From assembly GCF_051020975.1 (NCBI RefSeq), contig NC_135046.1, forward strand, positions 5,518,001-5,582,000: 64,000 bases of DNA, written 5' to 3'. How positions within the stretch are numbered: position 1 is the stretch's first letter; every line of letters starts with the position of its first letter. The DNA comes from Osmia lignaria lignaria (lineage: Eukaryota; Arthropoda; Insecta; Hymenoptera; Megachilidae). The notes beneath the pieces were generated by a model. That model worked only from the letters and a program-made list of their open reading frames with translations, had not been told where the DNA came from and made no database searches. A program made the position numbers and the translations under genes. This document shows, in pieces, positions 24,801 through 38,978 of the stretch.

Positions 24801-27800
24801 CGTTTAATACGATCCGGCGACGTATTTATTCTCCGTTGCGCACTTTCATTTTGATGAATGACGCGTTTGAACGCTTTCAGCGTTTCAGGATTAGCTTTCG
24901 GCAAAATCGGCTCGAATATTTGGAAAATTACAGATCTTTAGATTTTTATTACTTTTAGTAAAAGCATTGTAGAAACCATTATAGAAAGTTCACTGAAATA
25001 TTTGTAACGTAAAGATCTTTCAATTTCACGTTTCTGAAGTTTGATGTATAATAAAGATAAGATAACGTCGATGAATAGGTTAAAAGGAGGAAAGTTGGTA
25101 ATACCGACGTCGAGATCGATGCTTATTAGTAATCCAAGATCGTTTCAACCATTACGCATTAGGATTCCGAGATAACCCCCGAGATGCCATTTCCAACCCT
25201 CTATTCACGTTTCACCTTCTCCTTGACAATCCTTCGTCATCAGTCTCAAACGTCTTGTCGTCGCGTAAGATTGAACATTACGTTCGTCGAAGATGTAGGC
25301 ACGTCCTCAAATTGCATTGGCTCGTGTCACCTGTTCAAATCTGTCCCTGACTTTATCATCCCTCACAAGACCTGGGTAAATTCCTCGTAAATTCATACTT
25401 GTTAGTCATTCAACCATTTTATATCCAACACCGTTTAAACGGTATCACTTCCTCATATTTTTTTATTTTCATTATAAAAAATTTCCTAATTATAAATTTT
25501 AATGGAATTCAAAGATCATCCACGAAGATAGTTTGAAAAAGGTCAATTTAGAAAAATATTGATACAATTTCATTCACCTCTGGCCGTCAACCCTTTCGTG
25601 AATCCGATATTCAGCGTATCCTCTGAGCAGAACAAACCAGCTAGCAATTTCTCCGTCGATCAATCTCTTTAAACAATCGATCAACGTCTAATTGCGATTC
25701 GGTCGAGGCGCACTCGAGGTCGCTTGAATTCGTCAAAGTGGTCAAAGCGGCATAAATTGGGATCGGAGGGTTGGCTGTCATTGACGGAAACGGTCGGCTG
25801 CATCGAAAGGCAATCGACGAAGGAAGTGGCACGAGTGGACCACCGGTCGACCGGCCGTGCTTTTTCAACTTCATCCTTCTAACGCTGGAAGAGATCGCCG
25901 TTTAAGAGGCGGCTCGCTAATGATAGTCCAACCCTTCAAGGACTCGACTGGCCGGCCTCTCGAAGTCAGCCTGCATCTGATGGTAACTTCAATCCGTTAA
26001 TTGGTGTACAACTTTTTTACCATGCTTCTTCTCTTCCGCTTACTCTCGCTCCATAACCGGCCGTCCCCTCTCTGTCGCTCCCACCTATCCCAGGTGGGTG
26101 TTCTTTCGCTCTTTTGACACAAGAGGAAGGAAAAATTTTATTAAATTAGCCGACGACAGGCGACGTCGCTTGGCGGTTTCACAGAAAAAATATCCCTCTG
26201 CTCTGCGGCAATCTCTTTAACCCTCTATATTTTTCACCCTCTCCCGTCCGCTACAACCACCGCCCACTTTATCCCATTCGCCCTCTCTCGTTCTCGACAT
26301 TCGTGCTTGAAAGAACTTCGAAAACTCGTTTAATCGCCACGGCGAGTAATTTTTTAAGCCTTCTCCGGCCGTTTCGCTCGCTGGTCAGCTCGAACGGCAA
26401 ACGGAACGTTGCGACACGCCGCTTGAACCTCGCTCTTTGAGCGCGAAACGTTCAAGAGAAAGTAGATAATTTACGGGCTCTCTTAAAAAAGAAGGAACTG
26501 CCCGACGGGTATATTTTACAGAAATTAACAGACGTTCTGATAAATTTGAATGTCTGTGGGAACTGCGGTAATCAGCTACACGTCAAAGGCCGAACGTATG
26601 TGAGAAAAACATTTCACAGTAGACAGGGTGGAAAATTGGGAAATTGAAGATTGTATGATGTCCGTTTGCGACAGACCGTTACTGAAATGATTTCAAATAA
26701 CATTTGTGGAGGTACGAAATGCTACTTGTGGCCTCTTTATCATGTCTGTGCTTCCGCAGTCATTCGTTAGAATATTTCATTAACTCTTTTGCTGAGTTTA
26801 CTGCTACTAAATTAAATTTTATAAAATTTAATGATTAAAAATTATATTACTTTGTTTCTAAATCGTCAAAATTAGGATTTTGAGAATTCTTTCTATTCCT
26901 ATATCGTCATTTTCCTTCGGAATGTCAACTTTGCTCGCTACTGTACATGTAAATCAGGTCAGTAATGCCAACGAAAATGGTAACAGAACATTGAAATCCT
27001 AGGTACGTGTTGGTTTGCGTGCAACAATAGGTTGGTAAGATGTACGATAACACCGATTCGTCTTTGTATAAACGTGCCAGCCGACATTTAATACCATAAA
27101 CGTTGAATATTCCACCGAATGGACCTCGATATTGAATTGGCTCCTGCTTAATTGTAGCCGCGCTCCTCGCGAGGGTCCCATTCACTTGTAAACGACATTT
27201 GCATAATTTTTACATTGGACGTCGTGTAATCGATTTGAATACCGCCGGTGATATCCACTTCCTTCTTTAATCGATTCGTATCCGTGCTGATTCCGTCCCT
27301 CTTTACGTTGATTGTTTTAGTTAGAATTGCTAAGTAATCGTGCCGACGAGTGAAAATCGATGGCAGTAATGAATTGTGATACGTGAAATGTTTGAAATAT
27401 TTTCATCCTCCTACATCTGATTCCTTTTTATAGATCATTTCAAAATTTTTAAATATTATTCTATGCATTTTACATTATTCATTTTTCTATTTAGATTTAT
27501 ACTTAAGTAGACACCATGAAAAATCAAACTCTGTTATATTAATATAATTTCTTGGACCAAGGAATTTAATTATAGAATATATTAATTTTCAGTGCCCTCT
27601 GTGTGTTACCGCTCTCAAACGCTTACATTAATCGCATGAAATTACGTTTTCAGTAAACATCACTTTGTTTGATTACGAGACTGGGATACATCGCATAGAC
27701 ATCAGCTCGATGCTTCAAACATCGATGGAATTACCGGTGAGTGATGAGTTTAACGGAAGGGATAGACGAGATGAGAGATCTGTTCTCCGTCTTCACCCTC

Positions 27801-28838
27801 ACTTTTCCTTCTTCCTCAGCCTGATTCTCACCCTCTTCTATCATCTAGCGAAATCGTGTTTCGCTTCGTAGTTAAGAACGAACCGATGTTCACCTTGTCG
27901 TTAATATTATCGCGATATCCTCGATGTAACCGTGTCTCACGCTGTTTAAGCAACATAAAACTAACGATCAAATGATAGTATTTTTCACAGTCACAATGTG
28001 TTCAATTCCGTGCTCGTTATCTGGAAATCGAGGAACGTAAAAAGGAATGAAAGAGTGCCACGCAATCGTCGTACGTAACGTTTTATCAAAAATTGCATGA
28101 ACCGTCAGAAACGAAAGGAGTTAACGAGAACCCTCGTAAATTCTATCATTCTAAATTATTCCTGCTCTATTTTGTAAATTTATATACACTGATGTAGGGT
28201 GAAATTTTTTGATTTTCACTCCTGGCCTTGGATCGACGATACAAGGGAATCATTTTACTTTTTAGTAATTTATTTTAGATGCTATAAGAAATAGAAAATG
28301 AAAGAAAATATCTTTAAAAGACTCCTGGAACGTTACGTCGTATTACAGACGTCTTGTTCCTAGCACCAGCCTTCATCTACATATGTTCTCGTCAGCTGCG
28401 CTTTGTTTCCAGAATAAGTAGCTCATTACGGATGCAAAACCGTCCATTCATATTCAAAATTTTATATCTCGCCCGCGTTTCCACAGCGGGGCTAATTTAT
28501 TCGGATTCGATCCGTGCCGCGACAAATCCAACGACTCTGCTCTTCCCCCTCTCACCCTCTTCTTCGTTTCTATTTCGCCTTCGATCTTACCACTATTAAT
28601 AATGTCTTCTTTTTTTTATTGCTCATCCCGTTCTGACTTGCAAATCAATCTTTACGACCGATGGAATCGATGCCAGCTGACGTGTCCCTGTGCGGAGGAT
28701 TTTCTTTTGTACATCGATTTAATGAACCTTGCAATTATTATACAGAGTGGTTCAATAAAAATAGAATATTAAATTTTCATATAAATAATTTAATTAGAGA
28801 AATATCACTCTATGGTGAGATAGTTCTCGTCTTTAGTA

Positions 28839-28852
28839 GCGAAAGGGTTAAA
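28839..28852. mobile_element. Solitary MITE end (AGCGAAAGGG + TTAA)
   Basis: AGCGAAAGGG followed by TTAA, identical to the right end of the MITE at 12270-12427. No matching left end is visible upstream within several hundred bases, so this is a truncated or strongly diverged copy. Confidence 0.5.
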
Positions 28853-28873
28853 TATTGAAAAGTACGATTTTGT

Positions 28874-28895
28874 CTTTGTAGAAATTTCTACAAAG
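28874..28895. other. 22-bp perfect palindrome
   Basis: CTTTGTAGAAA and its exact reverse complement abut without a spacer. It lies 22 bases beyond the solitary MITE end, in the 26-kb intron. It could be a dyad binding site or a remnant of an inverted-repeat element. Confidence 0.7.
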
Positions 28896-29175
28896 TCGTA
28901 AATATCATTTTATAAAATGCATTTAATCAACATACGTAAAATGCAAAACGTAGTACTGTTTGTAGAAACTGTGTCTTTTAATTTTAATCAAACGCCATCA
29001 AAAACAGCTTAAGAAAAATTATCCAAGGTGCACATCTGGCAAAGGTGACACAAAGAGAAAATGTGAATTTTATATCTCTCGATGCATAATATATACATAC
29101 AATGCTAACTCGATCGTTCGACGCGGTGAACCGTATCCCAGGCATCGTATCGTGTTCTGCAGCTCGTTCGTTCAT

Positions 29176-29195
29176 TCTCTCTCTCTCTCTCTCTC
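29176..29195. repeat. (TC)10 microsatellite
   Basis: Ten TC dinucleotides in a pyrimidine-rich stretch of the 26-kb intron. Confidence 0.9.
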
Positions 29196-32100
29196 CGCGT
29201 CTCTTCGTCTCTCGTCGAAGAGATAATCATATTAACCGGGCTATAACTTGTCTATGCATAAGCATAATACCGTGGCGGCGTGGTCCTGGGATCCTGGCCA
29301 GGATACGGGGTATATTTTACGCGCTCTGCCCGGCCGCGCGCACACCCCCCCAGGACCAGCCAGAACTCGAACTCCACTCGTAGCCGGCTGGTTGAAGCTT
29401 TGCCTCAACGGCAGAAGGGCGAAAGCAGGGAGAAGTTGCAACGTACAACGTTAATCAGCCTAATTGAATTAAGCACGCGCGACTGTTGTAATTATGACTA
29501 TTTATAATGATTCCATTCCGGCCCAAGCGTATCTGCCCTACGATTCGTCTCCCGCCAGCGACCGCCACCACCGGTGAATATTAGTTTACACGCGCGTGTA
29601 CACGGATCGCATTTAACGCCGCCTCGCTTCCTTCCGAGCGTTTTAAGGACGCGTCTTCGTCTGAAAGAGGGTTCTTGACGATTGGTATTGATGTAACAAT
29701 AATTTTTTCGGGGTTGGCCCAAGTGATCCCTAATTTTATTCAAAGTTATCTAAACTTGTAAATAGTAATACCTTAATTAAGAAAATAAAACCTAAAAGTT
29801 ATTCCTCTATTTATTTTACTAAAATAGTTTCCAAAATTATTTCAGCAATTTTAGACAACAATAAATTAATATCTAATGAAAATATGAAACATTCTACGTC
29901 CGTTCAATGAAACAGCAGCAGGAAAAACACAAAATGTCAAAAGAATCCGAGCAAACGGTGTAACCTACTTATCTAATTCGCTCCCTCTTTAGCCATAAAG
30001 ACGTCCCGGGTAAACGTAGCGTGATAATGAAAGCGGGTGTTTAGTCAGGATTTCCGGCCGAGTCGTTCTCTTTGCACCTTTCTCTTTTCGCCTTCCTATA
30101 TTTCGCATCCTCCTCCCTAACCTCGTCTCTCTTCCTCCCGCGTACGGTATACACCAGCAGCACGCATCAGAAGTCGTACTTCATTAAGTCGGTAACACTT
30201 CTTCCAGCCGCGTTACTCATCCCTTTCAGGGATGGTCTCTATGAGAAAGCGAGATCGAGAGGGAGTAAGATTAATTGCATTCCGTCAAGAGAGGAGGCGT
30301 ATTTTAAACGAAACCGCCGGTGCTCGCGCAGAGACGTCGAGGCGGGTGAAAGGAAGTAAAGGATAGGGATAGAAGAATAGAAGGAGAAGAGTGAAGCGAC
30401 AAGCTCTAAAGAGGAGGAACGAGATGGAACCGTGAGGTGAGTGAGATTCCTACCACCGATGGAAGAAGAGGATTCCGGTTCGCGGCTGCAAAGAGAACCC
30501 CGTCGACGAGAGGGTGGAACGAGGTTTCAAGAGAGAGGAGACACCGCCTAAGGCCTTGTTGTATTTATCATATAATTACCATAATAGAGCCTCGAACCAC
30601 CCGTCGCCACCTCCTGCTCCACCTCGGCCACCCCGTCGCCGCGCCGACCGACCACCTCGCCATCTACGCCCCGTTCTAACAGCCGCAACCGCAAATTGGA
30701 AACTCACGAATACATTTTCCCTTCGTTGCGCGTTCGTTCTTCGCCATCGAAATTGTTTGCCCGTAGAATGTTGCTCGCCCGGCCGGGAATAATGTTAACG
30801 GGTATCATCGGAATTGAAGGATTAACCCCTCCCTTTCGACCTATAGGCTTTTATCTAAACTTAGTAAAAACGTGAACAAACCATCGGAATGGAGAAGTAA
30901 TTTTTTAAAAATTTCATTTCTGCAGAGAATTTCCCAGGCTAAAGCGGCAAGTGGTGAAAATTCGTGAAGCAGCCAGCCGCATCCTTTAGGGCACCATCGT
31001 GTCTCAGAATCCCGGGGGTTCGCGATGCATACGTTATTCGGGAAGAAACTTTTTGCGAGTGGCATTCCTTTTTTTCAGGCTGACGATATAGCGTCGAAGA
31101 GGACGAGGAGGACGATGACGCAACGACGACGACGGCGTCGGTGGATGGAGCAATTTATATCGATGGCTTATTCTCCCTGGCTGCGCGATCGCTCTCGAAT
31201 CTATTTTCAAGGTCTATTTCGAGTCGTTTGTATCCTTTCCTCGCGATATTGGCTACGACATCGGGCTGAAGCACGACACGGCTCCGAAGATGGCTGCTTA
31301 TGGTTCCCTCCTCCACTCGTTTCGTCTCGAGCAACCCCGCGACCACGCGGCCCGTGCAATATCTTCCTGATAGTTTCGTTGGTGATTTCTTTCAATGAAG
31401 ACATTTTTCTTCCACTTTCTTACTGCTGCTCCATTAAGGCGCTGGAATATTTTGCGTTGAGAGCTTATTGGCACTCAGAAAGCTTTGAGTCGGGATTATT
31501 CCGCGGAAATATGAAAATGATTCTGTTTGGAGCTGAATGGAAACTTTAGAAGTCTTAAAAAGAATTGAAATGTGTGTTTTAATTTGATATTTAAAATGAG
31601 AAAAAGGCGTCAGAAATTTGTTGCTATCATAACGTTTCGTAATTAAAAAGTTAAAACATTTTTAATCAAAGTATTAGAAAATCTGAAAGACGAGTTTACT
31701 AAGATAGATTATTCATTGATCTATTCATACTCGCTTAATTTCGTCTAGCAGATCATACGAAGTAACTTTGAATCAGCCAACGGAAGGAGGAAAGAGGAAG
31801 GGAAAGAGAAAGATGGTGGATGGTTCTTAAAGAGGGGCCAAAGGTGGCTTCTCCGGTTTCTTCGCCAACCACGAATCACCACCTCGACCCCTTCCATTCA
31901 CCCTCTTTTAGATCCCTGGGCCCCCTTTTCTGGTCACCGATGTGCAGCCCGCTGGAAAGATATTGCAGCTAAACACTCGGTTCTTTGATGCCGCCTCAAA
32001 CCTCGCTCCCGTCCCTCTGAACCCCGCTAGATAATTAACGTTAAAGGTTAATCCCGCGAAGAACGATGGCCAGATAAAGACCGTGGGATCCATAAGAGAG

Positions 32101-32333
32101 AGGTTTAATAACAGGTTGGCTTTGCGCGAGGATTTTGCTGAAGCGTTCGTATAGCATGGTACGTCAGGCGTAACACGAGGTTAATGCGTTTTGCTAAAAA
32201 TATTTTGATTTCTAATTTTCAAAAATCGTCTTATCTTTAATTTACATTGCAGGTGGATTCTATAACAGATGGAAGCTGTAATTTATGGGTAGAAAATTTT
32301 CTTACAATCATGTAACGTTTAAGATATTTATGG

Positions 32334-32349
32334 ATCCTTAATTAAGGAT
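32334..32349. other. 16-bp perfect palindrome
   Basis: ATCCTTAATTAAGGAT reads the same on both strands. It is AT-rich, and no neighbouring feature explains it. Confidence 0.6.
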
Positions 32350-35300
32350 ACTTTGACAGAAAATAGAAAAAAATATTTTTTACGCATCATCAGTTCACCC
32401 CGAACGACATAAACCGTGTGTTTAAAACAAACAATATCGATGCCGATACCTGATCAAAATACCAATAACACGATTAATGATGCACTTTAGTAACAGTACA
32501 TTTAATGAAAGCGCAATCACGAGAAGAGAAAAATTTGCAAGTTTTGGACGACCTTTACCGTCGTTTCGTCTACCTGAAAATCGTCCACGGGTCAGGGAAA
32601 ATTGTCGACGGTGGAGGACGTGCGAGTCCGCGTAAAAACGTCTAAATTGCGCGTAAATAATTATATTTGCATATTCATTGAAAGGTAAATATTTAATACC
32701 GAGGCGGCTGAAAAGGGGCAGCGTGAAGTGTAACGTATACGCGGAAAGTGAGACGAGCAAGTGTCCGGGATATGGAAAGAGGTGGAAAACCGAGGAGACA
32801 GGGGTTGTATGGCTGGCCACCGGCAGCCGTGAGCAACGGAAAAAGGGGTTGAATATACATCGCGGCTCGACGGAAATTTTAGCTTAATTTTACTTAACTA
32901 CACCGGGCTACCCGTGGGGCTCCGTTCCAGGGACAAGTGTTATTTTTGTAATTCTGAGCGGTGCTAATGGGAGAGCTCGGCTTAACTCCTGGCGACCAAC
33001 AAAAGAGAGTGTTTACCGCGACCGACGAATACACAAATCCACTGGTGTACGACACCCGGGTTAACCGTGTTTTAAAACGATACCGTTCTAGCGGCCTTTG
33101 TTATTTGGTAAACTCGATCTACTGAAGTGACTTTTGATGATGTGTCCCGTGCAAGAGGAATTGATTCTGTTGGAAAATTTCTTTCTTTCGTGTGATATGA
33201 CAGAAAAAAAGAATGTACGATCATTTTAATATAATTTGCTTTTGTATTAAAAACTGATCTTTGTGATTGTTACAATTATACTGAATGTCTGACAAAATAT
33301 GGTGTTCAACTACTTAAGTTTTATTCACTGTCATATTTTTAAAATAATTTCAATAAAAGGAACCAATTATAATTTCATTAAAAACCTCAAACATAAAAAT
33401 ATCTGCCAATTATTCATAGAAAAAAAATTATTAGTGGAAGAAAATATAAATTCTCCTAAATTACTTCATCCCCGTACTTAAATTTTCCATCAAGGTGATC
33501 GTGGACTAACAGTGGGAAATAAAGGCATACCTCTACCCTTGTCTTCTAACGAATGAAGTACACGTTGCTTAAGAACACGTGAAAGGGACGCTGATGAGAT
33601 TCGAAGGGAAAGTGTACAAGGCATCAAGCGTCGCAAGTTACAGAAGCTGGGACGCGTATCGAGCGTGAATATTACATCGATCAGGGTTTGACGATGATAC
33701 AGAAGGTGGAGAGGAGAGGAGAGGAGATCGGACGTAGGGATGATGTCGCCTATTATCCGACGGAACACCTGAGCCCTCAGGTTGCCGGTTTCACGTCGCT
33801 CGTGCCTCTCAGATCGTTCGAGAGTGTATGAAAACCAGCACGCACTCCACCTCGGGCGGCGTCAGTATCGCGGCTAAATAATTACACGAGCTCCACGTAT
33901 TATCCACCCCTAAATTATTCCCTGCTAACCACAAAAATAGCCCCTTGTCACCCCTATTTCTCTTCCCATGGTTTCCTGGTTTTCTCTCGCCTCCGAACCG
34001 GTGTCACCGGCCACGGTCATCGTCCGAACCGCATCGACAGTATATTTTACGCGGTTTCCGGCTGGTGATTTTTCTTTCGAAAATTTATATGTTTAACTTT
34101 TGCTAATGTAGAAACATTCGTTCCTGAAATTACTCTTTGAAATATTCTGTATTTTCTGTGGCTTAGAATTAATTTTAGACAAATTAAAATTTTATTATTA
34201 AATTAAACATTTTTCGGACTAAAAAATTTAATCTAATTTCTAAAATCGATTTCGTTAATTAAAAGGAAAATAGAACATAAATTTAATATTTCTCAATGTT
34301 ATAGAAAACAATAGATCAACCTAGAATAATGACACATTACTGCGACGTTAGACTGGAATTACAGACGCATCAAAGTTGCATCAATAATCGTTAACGAAAT
34401 TCACTGCACATCCGTCGGTGTTTTGAACTTTCTCCAATGGTATCACGCGACACAGGTGAATGTTAACGAATGTTTGCCTAGGGGAACGTGTTCTGTCCAA
34501 GCATGATGGACGCTTTCGAAAGCAGAAGTTCGGATAGAAGTAAGCCTCTGACGTCCAATGTTGGACCGCTGTTCGACAAAAGATGGATCATCCAATTCCC
34601 TATATACTTATCCGCTCTAAACAACAGATATCTCTTCATAATTTATCGCGGCAGTGACGTATGCGAAATTATTTCTTATTTACCCCGAAGAATACCAACG
34701 TACACTACGAAGAAATATCGATCTCTATTGAACTTCAGGTTGCCCATAAGTGATTTCATGTGTCATGCTGACAACGTTGGATTAATATTGATCAATTCGA
34801 AAGCAATACACACGTATACACGCACACGATCGAAAGGAAAGTTTAATCATAAAAATTGAACGTGAAAACGGACAGGTGACCACTAGCCACGATGAAAGAT
34901 ATATCACTCTTATCTCGTTATATTTTCGCGGCCTAAAATATTCACTAGCGAAAAAGTTTCGAAACAATCTCGATTTCGTCCTAAGAATTTCGCCTCCTCG
35001 ATCAATATTTTATCAACTTTTCGTCACACTTTTATTGGATATTTATGTTGCGTATCAATAAAAAAGGATTAGTAGCTGCGGTCATTAGATAAACAAATAG
35101 CGGTAACAAGAGTCCTATGAAGAAAAAATAGCGAAGAAAAGCATCGACCTGACCATCAGCTACGATTCGATAAAAGATGGATGATCCGACATCGAGCGTA
35201 CGGCCGATCGGTCTCCGGGCTGACGCTCTCGAAGATGAAATGCACCCTTGGCGACCTCGAAAGGGACCCTAACGCTCTGTATACCTCCTCCATGCCCCCC

Positions 35301-35672
35301 TATCGTTTTGCAAGGCAACGCCACTCGACTGAACAAGCATATTTACGAGAAGTACGCGTGCCCCGCTTCCGAAGCTACGATCATCCCTTGGATACGTTCG
35401 ATTTCGAATACAAATTCCTCCATATGTAACTTCGAGAAACGGTTATTGGTTCAACTAAGGGTTATTAGGTCCGGTAGGTGAGCGGACCCTTTGCCTTGGT
35501 GACCAGCCACCTCACGTATGCCCATGAATTTCACGCACTGAATCATTTCCAATGCAAATGGCCTTCGGTTTATTTATGTTGAATATTAGAAGAAGCATGA
35601 TGCTTCAATATGACTGAAGGGACCAATAGTGTAAGGGAGCGATTACATTTTTTTAATGAAATTTATTGAATA

Positions 35673-35697
35673 TTAACCCTTTGGGGACGAAGCACTC
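35673..35697. mobile_element. Solitary piggyBac-like MITE end (TTAACCCTTTGGGG)
   Basis: TTAA followed by CCCTTTGGGGACGAAGCACTC resembles the CCCTTT-starting ends of the TTAA MITEs. No inverted partner is found within 1 kb. Confidence 0.35.
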
Positions 35698-38255
35698 TTA
35701 GCTTGCACAGAGTGTAATTAATTCAAAGTAAAAGAAATAATAATTTCAATAATAATCCTTCAAAGCATCTATTTTTCTGTCTACACTTATAATTGTGTTT
35801 TGTATCAAGAATATAGTGCACTATGTATGTATGGAATTATAAATTACTGTGACAATTACATTTGGACACACATTTGAATTTCTATCAATTTCTTAAATCT
35901 CCAACTGAGATCCACCAGTCTAATAATTTCTCGAACCAAGATACCATAAAAAGGAGAATAAAAATCATGAGTTACTTCTTCGTATAACAGCTCAATGATA
36001 CGTTCCATTCGGAACGTAAGGAGATTTAACGAGTGTACTAGCCAAGGTGGTCGGTCTCGGAGATTTATACGAAGGGACAAGCGCGACAGAGTGAAAGAGG
36101 GCGCGATGGGTATCTGCTTTCCTCGCGGGGTTCCTCTACGATGGCCGCAGCCGTGCCGTAGAACAGCGGTACATTATTTCTTGATGTCAAATAAAGCAAT
36201 TAGCATGTGCCTTGACCAGGGTCCACGGGTTCTAACCCGAGTAATCTCGCCAGGGTCCCCGGCGTGTGCGACATCTTCATCAGAGACGGACCCTCCCCTC
36301 CTTTCTATCCTGCCGCCCCTTTCCAGCTGCAAGATACTCTCTGCTCGCGTGACTATCCTACACCCCCAAGAGACGCAGGGTCGGAACGCTCGGGAACAAG
36401 AGAAAGAGGAGGGACCAGCACTACGGAGTGAAATTCCAGACGAGAAGGCGGTGTCCAGCCATTGCAGCCGCTTCCAAGGGAAATTTCACAAAGGCTGACC
36501 CGTTGCTAATGAATGTTATATAACCCTTTTAATGCTTTAAGCCTCTTAGATTTTTCAGAGAGCCCTCCACGCCACCTTCTTCATCCACCGTCCCGGCCCC
36601 GAGGACTCTTTTCCTCTCGCGGTGCAACAGAAGTGGCACGGCCGAGAAAGAGCGAAAGAGAAGTCTGGGGCGGTCGCCTCGGGGGTAGGTAATTATGTGG
36701 CGGACGTAAATTAAGCTTGTTTAGATTGGGATTTTTATTAAGGTCCTTTATGAAAGAGTGCCGCCACTAAATGGCGCCCCGAACACTTTAAACCCACCGC
36801 GTTCTTTTAAACGCTGCTTGAATAGGGAACGACAGCAGCTTGGATACCTCAGCTTTTTCCCTCTATCAAATTCGTGGAAGAATTTTAATTTCTCTTAATT
36901 ATTATTGTATCGGATATTCTGAAGCTTTTTAATCTCTATAAAATTCATGTCAGAATTTTAATCTCTTTTTTTCTCATAAGGAATGTTAATAGCTTCGAGA
37001 AAGTGCTGAGCTTTTCTTCGACGATCCCAAGGAAATCGTAAGTAACGATCAGGAAGTGGATATATAAAAGCGAAGCAGAATGTACCCAGTAGCGTACACG
37101 GAAGAAATAACTAAGGGTTAGTTTAATCGTGCTTTAGGAGTCGTTTTAACCTCTCTGGTGTCCCCCATTCACCGGGGGTAAGAAAAGACTACTGTCAGTC
37201 GTATAATATCTGACTCAATTTTCTGGTGTAAGGTAAAAACTAAAATGCAATTAATTTATAAAACTCTAACGATGTAACTAATTACAATAAAAAGCATAAA
37301 AAATATTCATTGTAGTTTAAATTTATAATACCTGATGTTTACTTGGAATAAACTATTAAAAGGTCAAGAACTTTTCTATAAATAAAGTTGCAAAATTTTT
37401 TATAAATATCAAAGTTAAATCGTTAGAAAAATACTGTCCATCAGTATACCTTAAGCCATTCCTGTTTGAAGACATGTTAATTTTCGTCAGCTCTTAACGA
37501 GCGGCTATTGCAGTATAGCAAACAACTAACCGCCTACTCGCTAAGGTTTGTGTAGCAAAGTTTGGAAAGCAGTTCTCGCAGGTATAAACTGTTCGCTATA
37601 TATTGCAAATACGCATGCCGTCGGAGCAACGGGCGGAGAACGAAGTTTCCGGTGGAAGTTTAATTCAACTGGGCGGCTAGCCGGGCGTAAACGCTGAATG
37701 ATTTGTTGCAAATCGAAAGCGCTTCAGCGCACTTTTGCACACGAATCGGGAAACGCTATCTTAACTGTCTTGTCAAGCTAGAATCGATGCGTCGAACTGT
37801 ACCGACGTGTTTTAGATCAAATTGCAAGAGAAATGATATAAACAGAAATTAGACAAACAAATGTCAAGTGTTAAGATGTTTCACTCCTATAATTATAAAA
37901 GCTGACTTTAGAAATAATTTTGATTACTTAGAAACTCTTCAAGAAATTGTATTATTACAACCGTGTACCTTTTCTCAAATTAAGGCAGACAAGTCGAAAA
38001 TTTTTTAGAGGAACAAAAATAATTCATGATAATCAACGAACGCTAGAGCCATTATGTCGAATTCTGCGAGCACCTATTGGCCGCCATTGAGTATCGAAAA
38101 TCGAGATTCAACGTTGATTCTCTTGGATAGCTTTCGCGACCGGGCAAAGCTAGGTATGCTCGCTCGCTCGCTCGTTCTGTCGATTAGGCTTTGCCGTCAT
38201 TAAAAGTTTATAAAGAAGCAGAGCTACCGAAGTACACAGACGCGAACAGAAGCGC

Positions 38256-38284
38256 GGGGGGGGGGGCGGGGGGGGGGGGGGGGG
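38256..38284. repeat. Long G run (G11-C-G17)
   Basis: Twenty-eight G bases interrupted by a single C. It can form quadruplex DNA and is likely unstable and hard to sequence. It lies about 700 bp downstream (in gene sense) of the exon at 38979-39025. Confidence 0.85.
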
Positions 38285-38978
38285 TGAAGGGATCAACACC
38301 CCACCTCGTCGAATGGGAGCTGCAGAAGAGAGGTAGACACCGTAGGAGGGAACGAGATGGAAAGAGATTCCAAGCAAGTTTTCTCATGTGCAATGCATAA
38401 TGAGGAAAGGCAGACGGCGCATAAAGGGCCTACAAATGAGGCTCAGGTTATACATATACATTCTAGCACGGATACAAATATATACACGTACACGAAGGCG
38501 CGAACAACTTCGTGTAACCAAACCCCCCTCCCTCGATTACACCGTGACTTCTAAACGCACGACCAAGTTAAAAACTTTTCTCTACGGTTTTAGTTATCCT
38601 CCGACACTTCAGAAACGATGGACTCGTAAAATTCTCTGTTAATCTGCCGTTTATGCAGTGTTTGCTTCATACGCTTGGTCGAAGGGGTGAGATTTTAAAA
38701 ATTGATTTTTAGATGATATTTTAAAAATAAAGATTTGCCGAGTATTAGTACAGCTAAATCAATAGATTTGCACTTGCGGGGGAATTGTTGGCATAGTATA
38801 ATACATGAAAAGCGATTAAATATGTTGGATCGATTATCCCTGGTAACTGACTCGTTGACGGAAGGTGTAAATCGTTGAAGGGGTTGCTAAGTACACATTA
38901 TTCCCTTCGTATTGAAGACACACGTAATCGAGAAAGACCACAATTTTTAAATTATAATATAAAATTCTGGAACTTTAC

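Larger units (their letters stand above)
12858..38978 (-). other. 26,121-bp intron of the minus-strand gene
   Basis: Bounded by donor GTAAAG (38978-38973) and the acceptor with TACTAAC branch point above 12857. It contains the transposon cluster at 16.6-18.9 kb, TC and G-run microsatellites, a 22-bp perfect palindrome at 28.9 kb, solitary MITE ends and GC-rich blocks at about 23.5-23.9 kb and 30.0-31.4 kb. I see no additional exon that keeps phase 0 on both sides. Regulatory elements are plausible in an intron this long, but none can be identified from one sequence. Confidence 0.7.

Noticed and set aside
31025..31549. 174-codon plus-strand frame
   Set aside because: It has a run of arginines from a CGA/CGG-rich repeat, no recognisable domain and no splice signals, and lies within the 26-kb intron.
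36216..36250. tRNA-like GGTTCTAACCCG segment
   Set aside because: No acceptor stem, D-arm or anticodon arm can be built around it.
35995..36498. 167-codon plus-strand frame
   Set aside because: No domain, mixed composition and no supporting context. I could not separate it from chance.
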